Assembly: GCF_003477885.1 (NCBI RefSeq)
Contig: NZ_QUEE01000002.1
Location: forward strand, 1 to 64,000
Source: Lachnotalea sp. AF33-28
Lineage (GTDB): Bacteria; Bacillota; Clostridia; Lachnospirales; Lachnospiraceae
Direction of reading: 5' to 3'
Length of the DNA stretch: 64,000 nucleotides
Numbering within the stretch: position 1 is the first letter of the stretch; every line of letters begins with the position of its first letter. The notes beneath the pieces were generated by a model. It had not been told where the DNA came from and made no database searches. It saw nothing but the letters and a program-made list of their open reading frames with translations. Shown piece after piece: positions 1 through 7,977 of this stretch. The translations under genes and the position numbers were made by a program.

Positions 1-40
1 AAAGTGCGTAAGTTTGGTTACCGGTAACTTACACACTTTA
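1..40. repeat. Inverted repeat at the window edge
   Basis: A 14-bp arm (AAAGTGCGTAAGTT) at the window start pairs with AACTTACACACTTT ending at 39, with one wobble, around a loop containing GTTACCGGTAAC. It covers the stop codon of the leftward remnant gene. There is no clear T-run, so a terminator role is only possible. Confidence 0.45.
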
Positions 41-413
41 TTTTACACTCCCCATGCTCTTCGGATGCTTCCTTCGAAAGCGAGAACTTTTCTTCCAACT
101 TTTCCACTATTTTGTTCCTCGGGATACCTAACTCCGCATAGGCTTCGATCAAAGCCTTTATTCCCTGCTCTAATCCCTCTAGTCTGCTAAGCTCCTTTTC
201 ACTGGCTATATGAAACTGTTCATCATATTCAGTAAGAATCACTTCATTCACCTCCGCTCTGTGGGCGATCAGAAATTCCGCGAGAATCCCCTCTTTGATG
301 CAATGGGTTACGGCTTCATCTGCCGCTTCTTCCAAACGCGCTCCCCTATCGAGTCTCTTTCTCACTTCGCCGACAAACTGTGCATATTCCTTCAGTTTAT
401 GGCAGTGTTCCAT
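18..413 (-). pseudogene. C-terminal remnant of an Rpn/PDDEXK_2-type transposase-nuclease
   Basis: The 131-residue reading frame (MEHCHKLKEYAQFVGEV... ending near KIKCVSYR) resembles the C-terminal helical half of Rpn-family recombination-promoting nucleases, which are common in Lachnospiraceae and usually about 300 residues long. The nuclease core with its Asp/Glu-x-Lys motif is missing. Family-like sequence continues upstream of the first ATG in the same frame (IINIGRNQEL) until a TAA near 456, so the ATG at 413 is internal to an ancestral gene rather than a designed start. An AGGAG lies just before that ATG, so a short protein could still be made. I infer a decayed copy; loss of the 5' part by deletion is the simplest explanation. 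Confidence 0.6.
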
Positions 414-648
414 TAACTCCTGATTGCGGCCGATGTTAATTATCTCCTTTTTATTTTACATGAATTGTGAATATGAAGCAAGAGGGCAGCCGATAAAACT
501 GCCGAGATTCGTGCGGTTCTTATGCCGGTTTATTGCTGTCAATCCGCAATCTCAACCGCAAAAGAACGGCGTTTTGTGTATAAAAAGTGCTTTAATACAG
601 AGAATACTGCTCCAAAAAGACAGAATAACTCCTTACTATACTTTTATC

Positions 649-855
649 GTTACTGTACAGAGATGCCGATAAAGCAGCGTATGCCAGGGCAGAGTATGGT
701 CCTCATAGGGATCCCTTGAAGCCCGCCGGTTCTTATGCTGCGTAGTTTGCAGCGTTAGAACCGCTGCGCGCTTCACGGAGCGAGAGCGCGTCCCTATGAA
801 GACCATACTCTGCCCTGGCATACGCGGGAGGTTTTGGACAACTGTGAACAGTAAC
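649..855 (-). mobile_element. Palindromic MITE-like element, copy 1 (207 bp)
   Basis: The element runs from GTTACTGTACAG to CTGTGAACAGTAAC. A 35-bp stem (677-711 with 791-825) has one mismatch, and an inner hairpin lies around 731-765. It is in reverse orientation to the copies at 31816 and 32558. Flanks read CTTTTATC on the left and CTTTTGCT on the right, a possible decayed 8-bp target duplication. No open reading frame of interest lies inside. The rest of 424-1001 outside this element shows no gene. Confidence 0.8.
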
Positions 856-888
856 CTTTTGCTGAAAGGGCAACCGGCAAATTCCGTA

Positions 889-978
889 TTGCAATCTTCT
901 TCAATAGATGTCATAATGATAAAATGTTACCCGGTGCGGTCTAGTACCTCGTATACCAAATACTGGCTGCCGCACCGG
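889..978 (+). promoter_or_regulatory. Possible promoter and leader hairpin before the Sir2-like gene
   Basis: TTGCAA (889-894) and CATAAT (912-917) are 17 nt apart. Downstream, CCGGTGCGG (931-939) pairs perfectly with CCGCACCGG (970-978), ending 10 nt before the GGAGG of the next gene. The hairpin could affect translation. The -10 is not consensus. Confidence 0.35.
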
Positions 979-1001
979 CCTTATGTACAGGAGGAATCGG
1001 A

Positions 1002-1472
1002 TTGGAATTAACAGAGCTTTTAAAGGAAAAAGAGAAAATACTTGTGGGCATCGGAAGAGAGTGGAAAAATCGGACCGAGGGCTGTGCGGCGCTGCTGAAA
1101 CTTCTGGAAGGGAAAGATTTCTTTATAATCACTTCCAACGATGACGGCACGGTCATAAGCTCCGGCTTAGACCGTGAGAAGATCACCTGGCCCAACGCTG
1201 AAAGCGGTGAGTACGAAAACTGGGAATCCTATATGAACTGGATCCAGGGGACCTTAAACAGGGAGCTTCTGGTGCTGGAGCTGGGAGAAAACTACAGCAA
1301 TCCGGCGCTGATGCGCTGGCCCTTTGAAAAGACCGTTTATATCAATCAGAAAGCGGTATTGGTGCGCGTAAACGCGAAATATGCCCAGATACCTGAAGAG
1401 ATTCACGGCAAAGCGTTTTCCGTCCCGGAAAATTCGGTTGACTTTATTGTGGCCGCCGCGCAATTGTGTTAA
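1002..1472 (+). CDS. Short Sir2-like protein of unknown function
   Basis: A 156-residue protein starting at TTG, chosen because CAGGAGG lies 6 nt upstream and the first ATG is far inside. The stretch ITSNDDGTVISSG, then YMNWIQGTLNRELLVLELG and WPFEKTVYINQKA, resembles the C-terminal half of Sir2-like (sirtuin-fold) proteins of clostridia. The NAD-binding GAG motif, the catalytic His and the zinc cysteines of true sirtuins are not visible, and it is well short of the usual 240 residues, so enzyme activity is doubtful. It sits 29 bp before hisH and may be co-transcribed. It could instead be an unrelated Rossmann-type protein. Confidence 0.4.
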   Translation: MELTELLKEKEKILVGIGREWKNRTEGCAALLKLLEGKDFFIITSNDDGTVISSGLDREKITWPNAESGEYENWESYMNWIQGTLNRELLVLELGENYSNPALMRWPFEKTVYINQKAVLVRVNAKYAQIPEEIHGKAFSVPENSVDFIVAAAQLC

Positions 1473-1501
1473 AATGATGGAAAACGGCAGGAGGGAAGCG
1501 G

Positions 1502-2107
1502 ATGATAGCGATTATTGATTATGACGCGGGAAATCTTCGGAGCGTGGAGAAGGCCTTGCAGTATTTTGGTGAAGAAACGGTGATTTCCCGGGACAGGGAT
1601 GTGATCCTGGGGGCGGATAAGGTGATACTGCCCGGCGTAGGCGCCTTTAAAGATGCGATGGATAATCTGCACCGGTATGGGCTGACCGAAGTGATCCGGG
1701 AAGCAGTTTCCCTGAATAAGCCGTTTCTCGGCATCTGTCTGGGGCTGCAGCTATTGTTTGAGAGCAGCGAGGAGAGTCCCGGAGTGGAGGGCTTAGGGCT
1801 GCTTAAGGGAAGGATTTTGAAGATTCCGGAACGTCCGGGGCTTAAGATTCCGCATATGGGATGGAACTCGCTTGAGATCCGGCCTCATACCAGGCTGTTT
1901 GAAGGGATTGCGGATTCCTCTTATGTGTATTTTGTCCATTCCTATTATCTGAAGGCCGAAGAGGATGCTATTGTGGCGGCTAAGACAGAATACGGCACGG
2001 AAATTCACGCGTCGGTAGAATACGGTCATATATATGCCTGTCAGTTTCATCCGGAAAAAAGCGGTGAGACAGGGCTTAAGATACTGAAGAATTTTGCATC
2101 GCTGTAG
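1502..2107 (+). CDS. hisH: Imidazole glycerol phosphate synthase, glutaminase subunit
   Basis: HisH hydrolyses glutamine and passes ammonia to HisF in step 5 of histidine synthesis, in the cytoplasm. The 201-residue class I amidotransferase starts with IAIIDYDAGNL. The nucleophile is Cys79 in LGICLGLQLLF, and the partner His183 and Glu185 are in CQFHPEKSGE. GGGAAGCGG precedes the ATG. hisF follows after 77 bp that contain a tandem-hairpin element. No other his gene is in the window, so the rest of the pathway must be elsewhere. Confidence 0.95.
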   Translation: MIAIIDYDAGNLRSVEKALQYFGEETVISRDRDVILGADKVILPGVGAFKDAMDNLHRYGLTEVIREAVSLNKPFLGICLGLQLLFESSEESPGVEGLGLLKGRILKIPERPGLKIPHMGWNSLEIRPHTRLFEGIADSSYVYFVHSYYLKAEEDAIVAAKTEYGTEIHASVEYGHIYACQFHPEKSGETGLKILKNFASL

Positions 2108-2124
2108 CGGGAGCAAAGTAGGAA

Positions 2125-2168
2125 ACACACGGAAGTGTACCGGGTCATCAACCTCCGGTTGGCGACTG
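2125..2168 (+). promoter_or_regulatory. Tandem-hairpin leader element, copy A (before hisF)
   Basis: Hairpin 1 is ACAC-GGAA-GTGT (2127-2138). Hairpin 2 pairs GTCATCAACC (2144-2153) with GGTTGGCGAC (2157-2166). The SD AAAGGAGG follows within 6 nt. The same two-hairpin layout recurs before rbgA, rhaM and the UvrD-type helicase. Function unknown. Confidence 0.6.
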
Positions 2169-2184
2169 TAAAGGAGGGCTGCGG

Positions 2185-2946
2185 ATGTTTACAAAGAGAA
2201 TCATACCCTGTCTGGATGTGAACAACGGGCGGGTGGTAAAGGGTGTTAATTTTGTCAATTTAAGGGATGCCGGCGATCCTGTGGAGATCGCCGCCGCCTA
2301 CGATAAAGCCGGCGCGGATGAGCTGGTATTTTTGGATATCACGGCCTCCAGCGATGACCGCAGGACGGCTGTGGATATGGTGAGGCGGGTGGCGGAAACC
2401 GTATTTATTCCGTTTACCGTAGGAGGGGGCATCCGCACGGTGGATGATTTTAAAGCCCTGCTTAGAGAAGGCGCGGATAAGATTTCCGTAAACTCGTCCG
2501 CGATCAGCCGCCCGGAACTGATCAGTGAGGCGGCGGACAAATTTGGCCGCCAGTGCGTGGTGGTTGCCATTGACGCCAAGCGCAGACCAGACGGAAACGG
2601 ATGGAATATCTATAAAAACGGCGGCCGCGTCGATATGGGCATTGATGCGGTTGAATGGGCGATGAAGGCGGACCGCCTGGGAGCCGGCGAGATCCTTCTT
2701 ACAAGCATGGACTGCGACGGCAGCAGGACGGGCTACGACAATGAACTGACCGCGGCTGTGGCCGCCAACGTATCCATTCCGGTGATCGCCTCCGGCGGCG
2801 CCGGCACGATGGAGCATTTTTATGACGCGCTGACAGAGGGCGGCGCAGACGCGGCGCTGGCCGCATCCCTGTTCCACTATAAGGAACTTGAAATAAGAGA
2901 GCTTAAGAAATATCTGGCGGGGCGCGGCATACCGGTCCGCCTGTAA
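2185..2946 (+). CDS. hisF: Imidazole glycerol phosphate synthase, cyclase subunit
   Basis: HisF is a TIM-barrel cyclase that uses ammonia from HisH to convert PRFAR to imidazole glycerol phosphate and AICAR. The 253-residue length matches the family. It begins MFTKRIIPCLDVNNGRVVKG, with catalytic Asp11 in PCLD and the second acid in VVAIDAKR. Phosphate-binding loops read FTVGGGIRT and IASGGAGT. The start has AAGGAGGG upstream, directly after the tandem-hairpin element, which could uncouple its translation from hisH. Confidence 0.95.
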   Translation: MFTKRIIPCLDVNNGRVVKGVNFVNLRDAGDPVEIAAAYDKAGADELVFLDITASSDDRRTAVDMVRRVAETVFIPFTVGGGIRTVDDFKALLREGADKISVNSSAISRPELISEAADKFGRQCVVVAIDAKRRPDGNGWNIYKNGGRVDMGIDAVEWAMKADRLGAGEILLTSMDCDGSRTGYDNELTAAVAANVSIPVIASGGAGTMEHFYDALTEGGADAALAASLFHYKELEIRELKKYLAGRGIPVRL

Positions 2947-2987
2947 CCGGACGATACACACATGAATTAAGGGAGAGCAGCAAAAGA

Positions 2988-3662
2988 ATGGGAGCAATTA
3001 CAAATGACTGGCTTCAGCCGCTTGAAGCGGAATTCAGGAAACCGTACTACGCGAAATTATATCAGACTATAAAAGAGGAATACGGCCGCAGAGTGATTTA
3101 TCCGGATGCGGGGGATATTTTCAATGCCTTTGAGTTTACGCCGCTGTCCAAAGTGAAGGTGGTGATCCTGGGGCAGGATCCATATCACAATGCAGGCCAG
3201 GCGCACGGACTCTGCTTTTCCGTAAAACCGGATGTGGAGATCCCTCCGTCCCTGGTCAATATCTATCAGGAGCTGCACGATGATCTGGGCTGTTATATAC
3301 CCAACAACGGATATCTGAAAAAATGGGCGGACCAGGGCGTGCTGCTTCTTAATACCGTGCTGACCGTGCGCGCGCATCAGGCTAATTCCCACCGTGGGAT
3401 CGGCTGGGAGGAATTTACCGATGCGGCGATCAGGGCGACCAATGAACTGGACCGGCCGGTGGTTTACATATTGTGGGGAACCCCGGCGCGCAGCAAAAAG
3501 GTGATGCTGAACAATCCGAAGCACCTGATACTGGAAGCCCCGCATCCAAGCCCGCTGTCCGCATCCAGAGGCTTTTTTGGCAGCAGGCCTTTCAGCAAGG
3601 CAAATGAATATTTGGTGAAGAACGGTGAGGAGCCGATTGACTGGCAGATAGAGAATATCTGA
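2988..3662 (+). CDS. ung: Uracil-DNA glycosylase
   Basis: A family 1 UDG that removes uracil from DNA for base-excision repair. The 224-residue protein carries the water-activating loop GQDPYHN with catalytic Asp64, and the DNA-intercalation loop HPSPLSASRGF near residue 187. GNFFGSRPFS-type sequence follows, as usual. It is preceded by GGGAGAGCAGC and begins MGAITNDWLQ. It lies 41 bp after hisF on the same strand. A 49-bp mobile palindrome starts 10 bp after its stop. Confidence 0.96.
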   Translation: MGAITNDWLQPLEAEFRKPYYAKLYQTIKEEYGRRVIYPDAGDIFNAFEFTPLSKVKVVILGQDPYHNAGQAHGLCFSVKPDVEIPPSLVNIYQELHDDLGCYIPNNGYLKKWADQGVLLLNTVLTVRAHQANSHRGIGWEEFTDAAIRATNELDRPVVYILWGTPARSKKVMLNNPKHLILEAPHPSPLSASRGFFGSRPFSKANEYLVKNGEEPIDWQIENI

Positions 3663-3672
3663 GTGAATAGTG

Positions 3673-3721
3673 GTAACTACGCCTGCTTTTGCACTATTTT
3701 TCCCGCCGTCTGAACTGTTAC
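3673..3721. mobile_element. 49-bp mini-element with GTAAC/GTTAC termini
   Basis: The sequence runs GTAAC...GTTAC. Flanking octamers are GAATAGTG (3665-3672) and GAATATTG (3722-3729), a 7/8 match suggesting an 8-bp target duplication. 42 bp of it (3681-3722) recur exactly in inverted orientation after ftsZ (51908-51949). Its GTCTGAACTGTTAC end resembles the GTGTGAACAGTAAC end of the large palindromes. Confidence 0.65.
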
Positions 3722-3762
3722 GAATATTGAGAGAGCAAGTTATGTGAGGGAGATCAGACATT

Positions 3763-4590
3763 ATGATTATTGAAATTATCAAAGCGATTATATTGGGCAT
3801 TGTGGAGGGCGTCACCGAATGGCTGCCCATCAGCAGCACCGGCCATATGATTCTGGTGGAGAGTCTGATGCCGCTGAATGTATCCAAAGAGTTTTACAAC
3901 ATGTTTCTGGTGGTGATACAGCTGGGCGCGATCCTCGCCGTATGCATCGAATTTTTCAGCAAGCTGAATCCCTGGTACGGCAGGAAAAATGCCAAGGTGA
4001 AATACGAAACCTTTCAGCTGTGGGGCAAGATCATAGTGGGCTGCATACCGGCAGGCGTGATCGGTGTGCTCTTTAACGACTGGTTTGAGGAACATATGAA
4101 TAATGTTTATGTGGTGGCCGCCACGCTCATCGCCTACGGCATCCTGTTCATCCTCCTGGAAAACCGGAACAGGAAACGCACTTTCAAGGTAAAGAACACG
4201 ACTCAGCTGACCTACCCCATGGCATTTGCAATCGGCTGCTTTCAGACACTGGCGCTGGTTCCGGGAACCTCCCGTTCCGGTGCGACGATACTGGGTGCGA
4301 TGCTGATCGGCGTAGCCCGTACCCCTGCGGCGGAGTTCTCGTTTTTCCTTTCCGCTCCTGTGATGTTCGGGGCCAGCCTGTTAAAGGTAGTTAAATTCAT
4401 GAAAAACGGCGTATCCATGACCGGCACCGAAGTCGGCGTGCTGCTCATCGGGACCGCGGTGGCATTTGGCGTATCCGTGCTTGCGATCCGTTTCCTGATG
4501 GGATATGTGAAAAAGCACGATTTCAAGGTGTTCGGCTATTACAGAATTATTCTGGGCATAATTGTTCTGGCGTATTTTCTGCTGCTGTAA
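3763..4590 (+). CDS. uppP: Undecaprenyl-diphosphatase (BacA type)
   Basis: This integral membrane phosphatase recycles undecaprenyl pyrophosphate to the monophosphate carrier for peptidoglycan synthesis; overexpression gives bacitracin resistance. The 275 residues show the two family signatures: EGVTEWLPISSTGHM near the N-terminus (residues 16-30) and PGTSRSGATILGAML in the middle. About seven to eight hydrophobic segments are present. GGGAG precedes the ATG. It is a single gene between the 49-bp element and the discoidin-type gene. Its role fits the cell-wall cluster further right, although they are not linked. Confidence 0.95.
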   Translation: MIIEIIKAIILGIVEGVTEWLPISSTGHMILVESLMPLNVSKEFYNMFLVVIQLGAILAVCIEFFSKLNPWYGRKNAKVKYETFQLWGKIIVGCIPAGVIGVLFNDWFEEHMNNVYVVAATLIAYGILFILLENRNRKRTFKVKNTTQLTYPMAFAIGCFQTLALVPGTSRSGATILGAMLIGVARTPAAEFSFFLSAPVMFGASLLKVVKFMKNGVSMTGTEVGVLLIGTAVAFGVSVLAIRFLMGYVKKHDFKVFGYYRIILGIIVLAYFLLL

Positions 4591-4660
4591 ATGAAGGGGA
4601 GGGCGCGCCGTGGTGCGCACAGATATCCGCTCCGGCGGGTCATAAAGAAAGGATGAAATC

Positions 4661-5473
4661 ATGGCAGAGCTTAGAATCAGAATCAAAAACAAGGCGGGTG
4701 AAATTCTGGCGGAGTCTTTTGGAGAGGACGAGATCTGCCTGGATTACCATAAAGAGTATCAGGAGGGGGATACGGTCTGTTTCGAAACGTCACAGCCGGG
4801 CCGCCACTATGTGCTGCAGGCGGATGACGCGTTAGGAGAGGCGCTTGTGTATGTCACAAGACCGGAAGTGGTGTATCGGATCCCCTTCGGAGAAAAACGG
4901 ATTTCATATTCACCGAAAGTCTTCAGCGGAAGCGGGCATCTGCTGACTGCCCGCACGGCCGGAGAGGAGCAGGTAAGCTGCTACCGCAACCTGGCGTTAA
5001 ACGTGATGGACCAGCACGGAGATCCAGGATGCTATCCCCATGCTTCGGCCAATGTGGAGACCAGAGGTGAGTCCGTGTTCGCCGCCAGAAACGCGATCGA
5101 CGGTGTCAAAGCCAACCGTTCCCACGGAGCCTGGCCTTTTGAATCCTGGGGAATCAACCGGCAGGATGATGCACAGCTCACTCTGGAGTTCGGCAGAACC
5201 GTGGAGATCGATAAGATCGTGCTCTGCATCAGGGCGGATTTTCCTCATGATAACTGGTGGGAGAAGGCGACCTTTCATTTTTCGGACGGATCCGCTGAGA
5301 CGGTCAGCATGAAAAAGAGCGATAAGCCCCATGTATTTTCCTTCCCACCGAAAAAGATTGAATGGCTGAAGCTGGGTGAACTGATTAAGGCCGACGATCC
5401 GTCACCGTTCCCCGCTCTGACGCAGATTGAAGTATATGGGAAGGATGCCGTTGAACCTGACCACTGCATTTGA
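4661..5473 (+). CDS. Discoidin-like (F5/8 type C) domain protein
   Basis: A 270-residue soluble protein without a signal peptide. The first 95 residues form a beta-rich region, and residues 110-260 resemble a discoidin/galactose-binding fold: NLALN, ANVETRGESVFAARNAIDG, WGINRQDDAQLTLEFGR, and a final TQIEVYGK strand. Proteins of this kind recur in clostridia and Paenibacillus as intracellular carbohydrate-related proteins. The substrate is unknown and no catalytic residues are evident. The start follows AAAGGATGAAATC. A palindromic repeat copy begins 73 bp after the stop. Confidence 0.6.
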   Translation: MAELRIRIKNKAGEILAESFGEDEICLDYHKEYQEGDTVCFETSQPGRHYVLQADDALGEALVYVTRPEVVYRIPFGEKRISYSPKVFSGSGHLLTARTAGEEQVSCYRNLALNVMDQHGDPGCYPHASANVETRGESVFAARNAIDGVKANRSHGAWPFESWGINRQDDAQLTLEFGRTVEIDKIVLCIRADFPHDNWWEKATFHFSDGSAETVSMKKSDKPHVFSFPPKKIEWLKLGELIKADDPSPFPALTQIEVYGKDAVEPDHCI

Positions 5474-5546
5474 CATTTTTGTTCGTCAGTCACTCGGGAG
5501 GGTAGGATTTACTTTGCGGTCAAAACTGCATGAAAGCGACAACGTT

Positions 5547-5634
5547 GTTACTTCTCGTGGCTGCCGATAAAGCAGCACATGGCGGGGCGAGAGCGCGTCC
5601 CAATGAGGATTATACTCCGCCCCGCCATGTGCGG
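5547..5634 (-). repeat. Palindromic element, internally deleted copy 2
   Basis: The left end GTTACTTCTCGTGGCTGCCG...AAAGCAGC matches copy 1. The stem CACATGGCGGGGCG pairs with CGCCCCGCCATGTG, although its sequence differs strongly from the other copies. The right terminus is missing; the copy runs straight into the 17-bp inverted repeat at 5631. Confidence 0.7.
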
Positions 5635-5685
5635 GCAGTCTGTCAAGAAAAAATACTTGACAGACTGCCCGCATTCGTGTATGAT
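5631..5685 (+). promoter_or_regulatory. ylxM-ffh promoter inside a perfect inverted repeat
   Basis: TTGACA (5657-5662) and TATGAT (5680-5685) are 17 nt apart, near sigma-A consensus. The -35 lies in the right arm of a perfect 17-bp inverted repeat (5631-5647 with 5656-5672, 8-nt AAAAAATA loop). Predicted transcription starts about 10 nt before the ylxM ATG, leaving a very short leader. Confidence 0.7.
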
Positions 5686-5701
5686 AACACAGGTGAAGAA
5701 A

Positions 5702-6043
5702 ATGGAACGCATAGTAGAACAGACCCTGTTATACGATTTTTACGGTGAACTGCTGACAGAACATCAGAAGGCCATCTATGAGGACGTGGTATTGAACGAC
5801 CTTTCTTTAAGTGAGGTGGCCGGAGACAGAGGGATTACGAGACAGGGAGTCCACGATCTGATCAGGCGCTGCGACAAGATCCTGACGGGGTATGAAGAAA
5901 AGCTTCATCTGATAGAAAAATTCATGCAGACCAAATCCATGGTGGAAGAGATCAAATCCCTCGCAGGGGAGTACCGCAGGACAACGGATATGGGATGCAT
6001 CAGCCGGATAGAACAGATCGCCGGCGAGATCAGTTCCCTGTAG
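5702..6043 (+). CDS. ylxM: YlxM-type HTH protein of the SRP operon
   Basis: A small DNA-binding protein always found next to ffh in Firmicutes and thought to modulate SRP expression or SRP GTPase activity. 113 residues; the helix-turn-helix region LSLSEVAGDRGITRQGVHDLI lies near residues 35-55, and a charged helical C-terminus follows. I chose ATG 5702 because AGGTGAAG lies just upstream and family members start MERI/MEKI. Longer frames would translate the repeat element. ffh starts 23 bp later. Confidence 0.85.
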   Translation: MERIVEQTLLYDFYGELLTEHQKAIYEDVVLNDLSLSEVAGDRGITRQGVHDLIRRCDKILTGYEEKLHLIEKFMQTKSMVEEIKSLAGEYRRTTDMGCISRIEQIAGEISSL

Positions 6044-6066
6044 TAAAGTGTGGAAATGAGGTTCAT

Positions 6067-7410
6067 ATGGCATTTGAGAGCTTAACCGATAAACTGCAGA
6101 ATGTGTTTAAGAGCCTGCGCGGAAAAGGACGGCTTTCGGAAGCGGATGTAAAGGCTGCGATGAAGGAAGTGAAGATGGCTCTGCTGGAAGCGGACGTCAG
6201 CTTTAAAATCGTAAAACAGTTCATCAAATCCGTTGAGGAAAGAGCTGTTGGCCAGGATGTGATGAACAGCCTGACGCCGGGCCAGATGGTGATCAAGATT
6301 GTAAATGAAGAGATGGTCAGGCTGATGGGCTCCGAGACCACGGAGCTTGCCATTAAGCCGGGCATGGCGGTAACCGTGATCATGATGGTTGGACTCCAGG
6401 GCGCCGGCAAGACCACGACGGCAGCCAAGATCGCCGGCAAGCTCAAGGAAAAGGGCAAGCGTCCCCTTCTGGTGGCATGCGATATTTACCGTCCGGCCGC
6501 GATACAGCAGCTGCAGGTCAATGGCGAGAGGCAGGGCGTGCCTGTGTTTACGATGGGGGACAGCCATAAGCCTGTAAATATCGCCAAAGCGGCGATCGAG
6601 CATGCGCATAAGAATAACAATAATGTCGTAATACTGGATACCGCCGGCCGCCTTCATATCGATGAGGACATGATGGCCGAGCTGGTTGAAATAAAGGAAA
6701 ATGTAGAAGTGGATCAGACCGTTCTGGTGGTAGACGCCATGACCGGCCAGGATGCGGTCAATGTGGCCGGCATGTTCAACGAGAAGATCGGTGTGGACGG
6801 CGTGATCCTGACGAAACTGGACGGCGATACCAGAGGCGGTGCCGCCCTGTCCATACGGGCAGTGACAGGCAGGCCGATCCTGTATGTTGGTATGGGGGAG
6901 AAGCTCTCCGATCTGGAGCAGTTCTATCCGGACCGCATGGCATCCAGGATACTGGGCATGGGAGATATTCTGACTCTGATTGAAAAAGCGGAGGCGGAAG
7001 TGGATCTGGATAAGGCCAAGGAGATGGAGAGAAAACTCCGCAAGGCCGAATTCGACTTCAACGATTTCCTGGATCAGATGGAACAGATGAAAAAAATGGG
7101 CGGTTTTACCCAGATCATGGGCATGATCCCGGGTCTCTCCGGCAAGATGAAGGATATGCCGGAGATCGATGACAAGGCGCTTGAACGGCCCAAGTCCATC
7201 ATACTGTCCATGACACCCAAGGAAAGAAGCAATCCCGATATACTGAATCCTTCGAGAAAGAGAAGGATCGCCAAAGGCGCGGGGGTGGATATATCCGAAG
7301 TCAACCGGCTGGTAAAGCAGTTTGACCAGAGCCGGAAGATGATGAAACAGATGTCCGGCATGATGGGCGGCAAGAAGGGTAGAAAAGGGAAGTTTAATTT
7401 TCCTTTCTAA
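6067..7410 (+). CDS. ffh: Signal recognition particle protein Ffh (SRP54)
   Basis: Binds signal peptides and the SRP RNA and docks with FtsY for membrane targeting. The 447 residues comprise the N domain (1-90), the G domain with GLQGAGKTTT at 109-118, DTAGR near 190 and TKLDG near 248, then the Met-rich M domain from about 300 ending MKQMSGMMGGKKG. ATG 6067 follows GGAAATGAGG, and MAFESLTDKLQ is the usual family start. Co-directional with ylxM and rpsP, so probably one operon. Confidence 0.97.
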   Translation: MAFESLTDKLQNVFKSLRGKGRLSEADVKAAMKEVKMALLEADVSFKIVKQFIKSVEERAVGQDVMNSLTPGQMVIKIVNEEMVRLMGSETTELAIKPGMAVTVIMMVGLQGAGKTTTAAKIAGKLKEKGKRPLLVACDIYRPAAIQQLQVNGERQGVPVFTMGDSHKPVNIAKAAIEHAHKNNNNVVILDTAGRLHIDEDMMAELVEIKENVEVDQTVLVVDAMTGQDAVNVAGMFNEKIGVDGVILTKLDGDTRGGAALSIRAVTGRPILYVGMGEKLSDLEQFYPDRMASRILGMGDILTLIEKAEAEVDLDKAKEMERKLRKAEFDFNDFLDQMEQMKKMGGFTQIMGMIPGLSGKMKDMPEIDDKALERPKSIILSMTPKERSNPDILNPSRKRRIAKGAGVDISEVNRLVKQFDQSRKMMKQMSGMMGGKKGRKGKFNFPF

Positions 7411-7448
7411 ATATACTTTAGCATAGAACGTTAAGGAGGTGAACGAAA

Positions 7449-7694
7449 ATGGCAGTAAAGATGAGATTAAGAAGAATGGGACAGAAAAAAGCTCCTTTCT
7501 ATAGAGTGATCGTTGCGGATTCCAGATCCCCGAGAGATGGAAGATTCATCGAAGAAGTTGGTTACTACGATCCTACCAAGGAACCCAGCGTAATCAAGAT
7601 CGATGAAGAAAAAGCTAAAAAATGGTTAGCTACCGGAGCACAGCCTACGGAAACTGTAGCAAAACTGTTGAAAATCGCCGGCATCGAGAAATAA
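7449..7694 (+). CDS. rpsP: 30S ribosomal protein S16
   Basis: 81 residues, the normal length. MAVKMRLRRMGQKKAPFYRVIVADSR and FIEEVGYYDPT are diagnostic. A strong AAGGAGGTGA precedes the start. It lies in the conserved ffh-rpsP-khpA-rimM-trmD-rplS order and assembles early into the 30S subunit. Confidence 0.97.
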   Translation: MAVKMRLRRMGQKKAPFYRVIVADSRSPRDGRFIEEVGYYDPTKEPSVIKIDEEKAKKWLATGAQPTETVAKLLKIAGIEK

Positions 7695-7711
7695 TCGGGA
7701 GGTAGATGGTA

Positions 7712-7939
7712 ATGAAAGAGTTAGTAATGGCCATTGCACAGTCCCTGGTAGAGCATCCCGAAGAAGTTACGGTAACGGAAAAGCAGGATGGCGATGAAAC
7801 GATTTTAGAGCTGAAAGTTGCTCCCTCTGATGTAGGCAAAGTGATTGGAAAGCAGGGGCGTATTGCCAAGGCGATTCGTGCCGTCGTAAAAGCTGCTGCA
7901 TCTAAAGAAGAGAAAAAAGTAGTTCTGGAAATTCAATAG
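7712..7939 (+). CDS. khpA: KH-domain RNA-binding protein KhpA (YlqC)
   Basis: 75 residues. A single KH domain with VIGKQGRIAKAIRAVVKAAA carries the GxxG-type loop. KhpA works with KhpB and binds many RNAs; in related bacteria it affects cell elongation and division. I chose ATG 7712 because GGGAGG (7697-7702) is 9 nt upstream and the family begins MKELV. The other ATG at 7706 is only 3 nt away. Confidence 0.9.
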   Translation: MKELVMAIAQSLVEHPEEVTVTEKQDGDETILELKVAPSDVGKVIGKQGRIAKAIRAVVKAAASKEEKKVVLEIQ

Positions 7940-7977
7940 AATTGCAGACAATGGGAAACCAAAACGAGGCTGTCGGA

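Noticed and set aside
649..855. CRISPR-like repeats
   Set aside because: The repeats are dispersed, palindromic and about 208 bp long, without spacers or cas genes.
2260..2997. 245-codon frame antisense to hisF
   Set aside because: It is the complement of a strongly supported gene with high GC codon bias, has no SD, and the product looks like no protein family.
5579..5701. Longer N-terminus for YlxM
   Set aside because: It would translate the palindromic repeat and the promoter; the family start MERI and the SD fit 5702.
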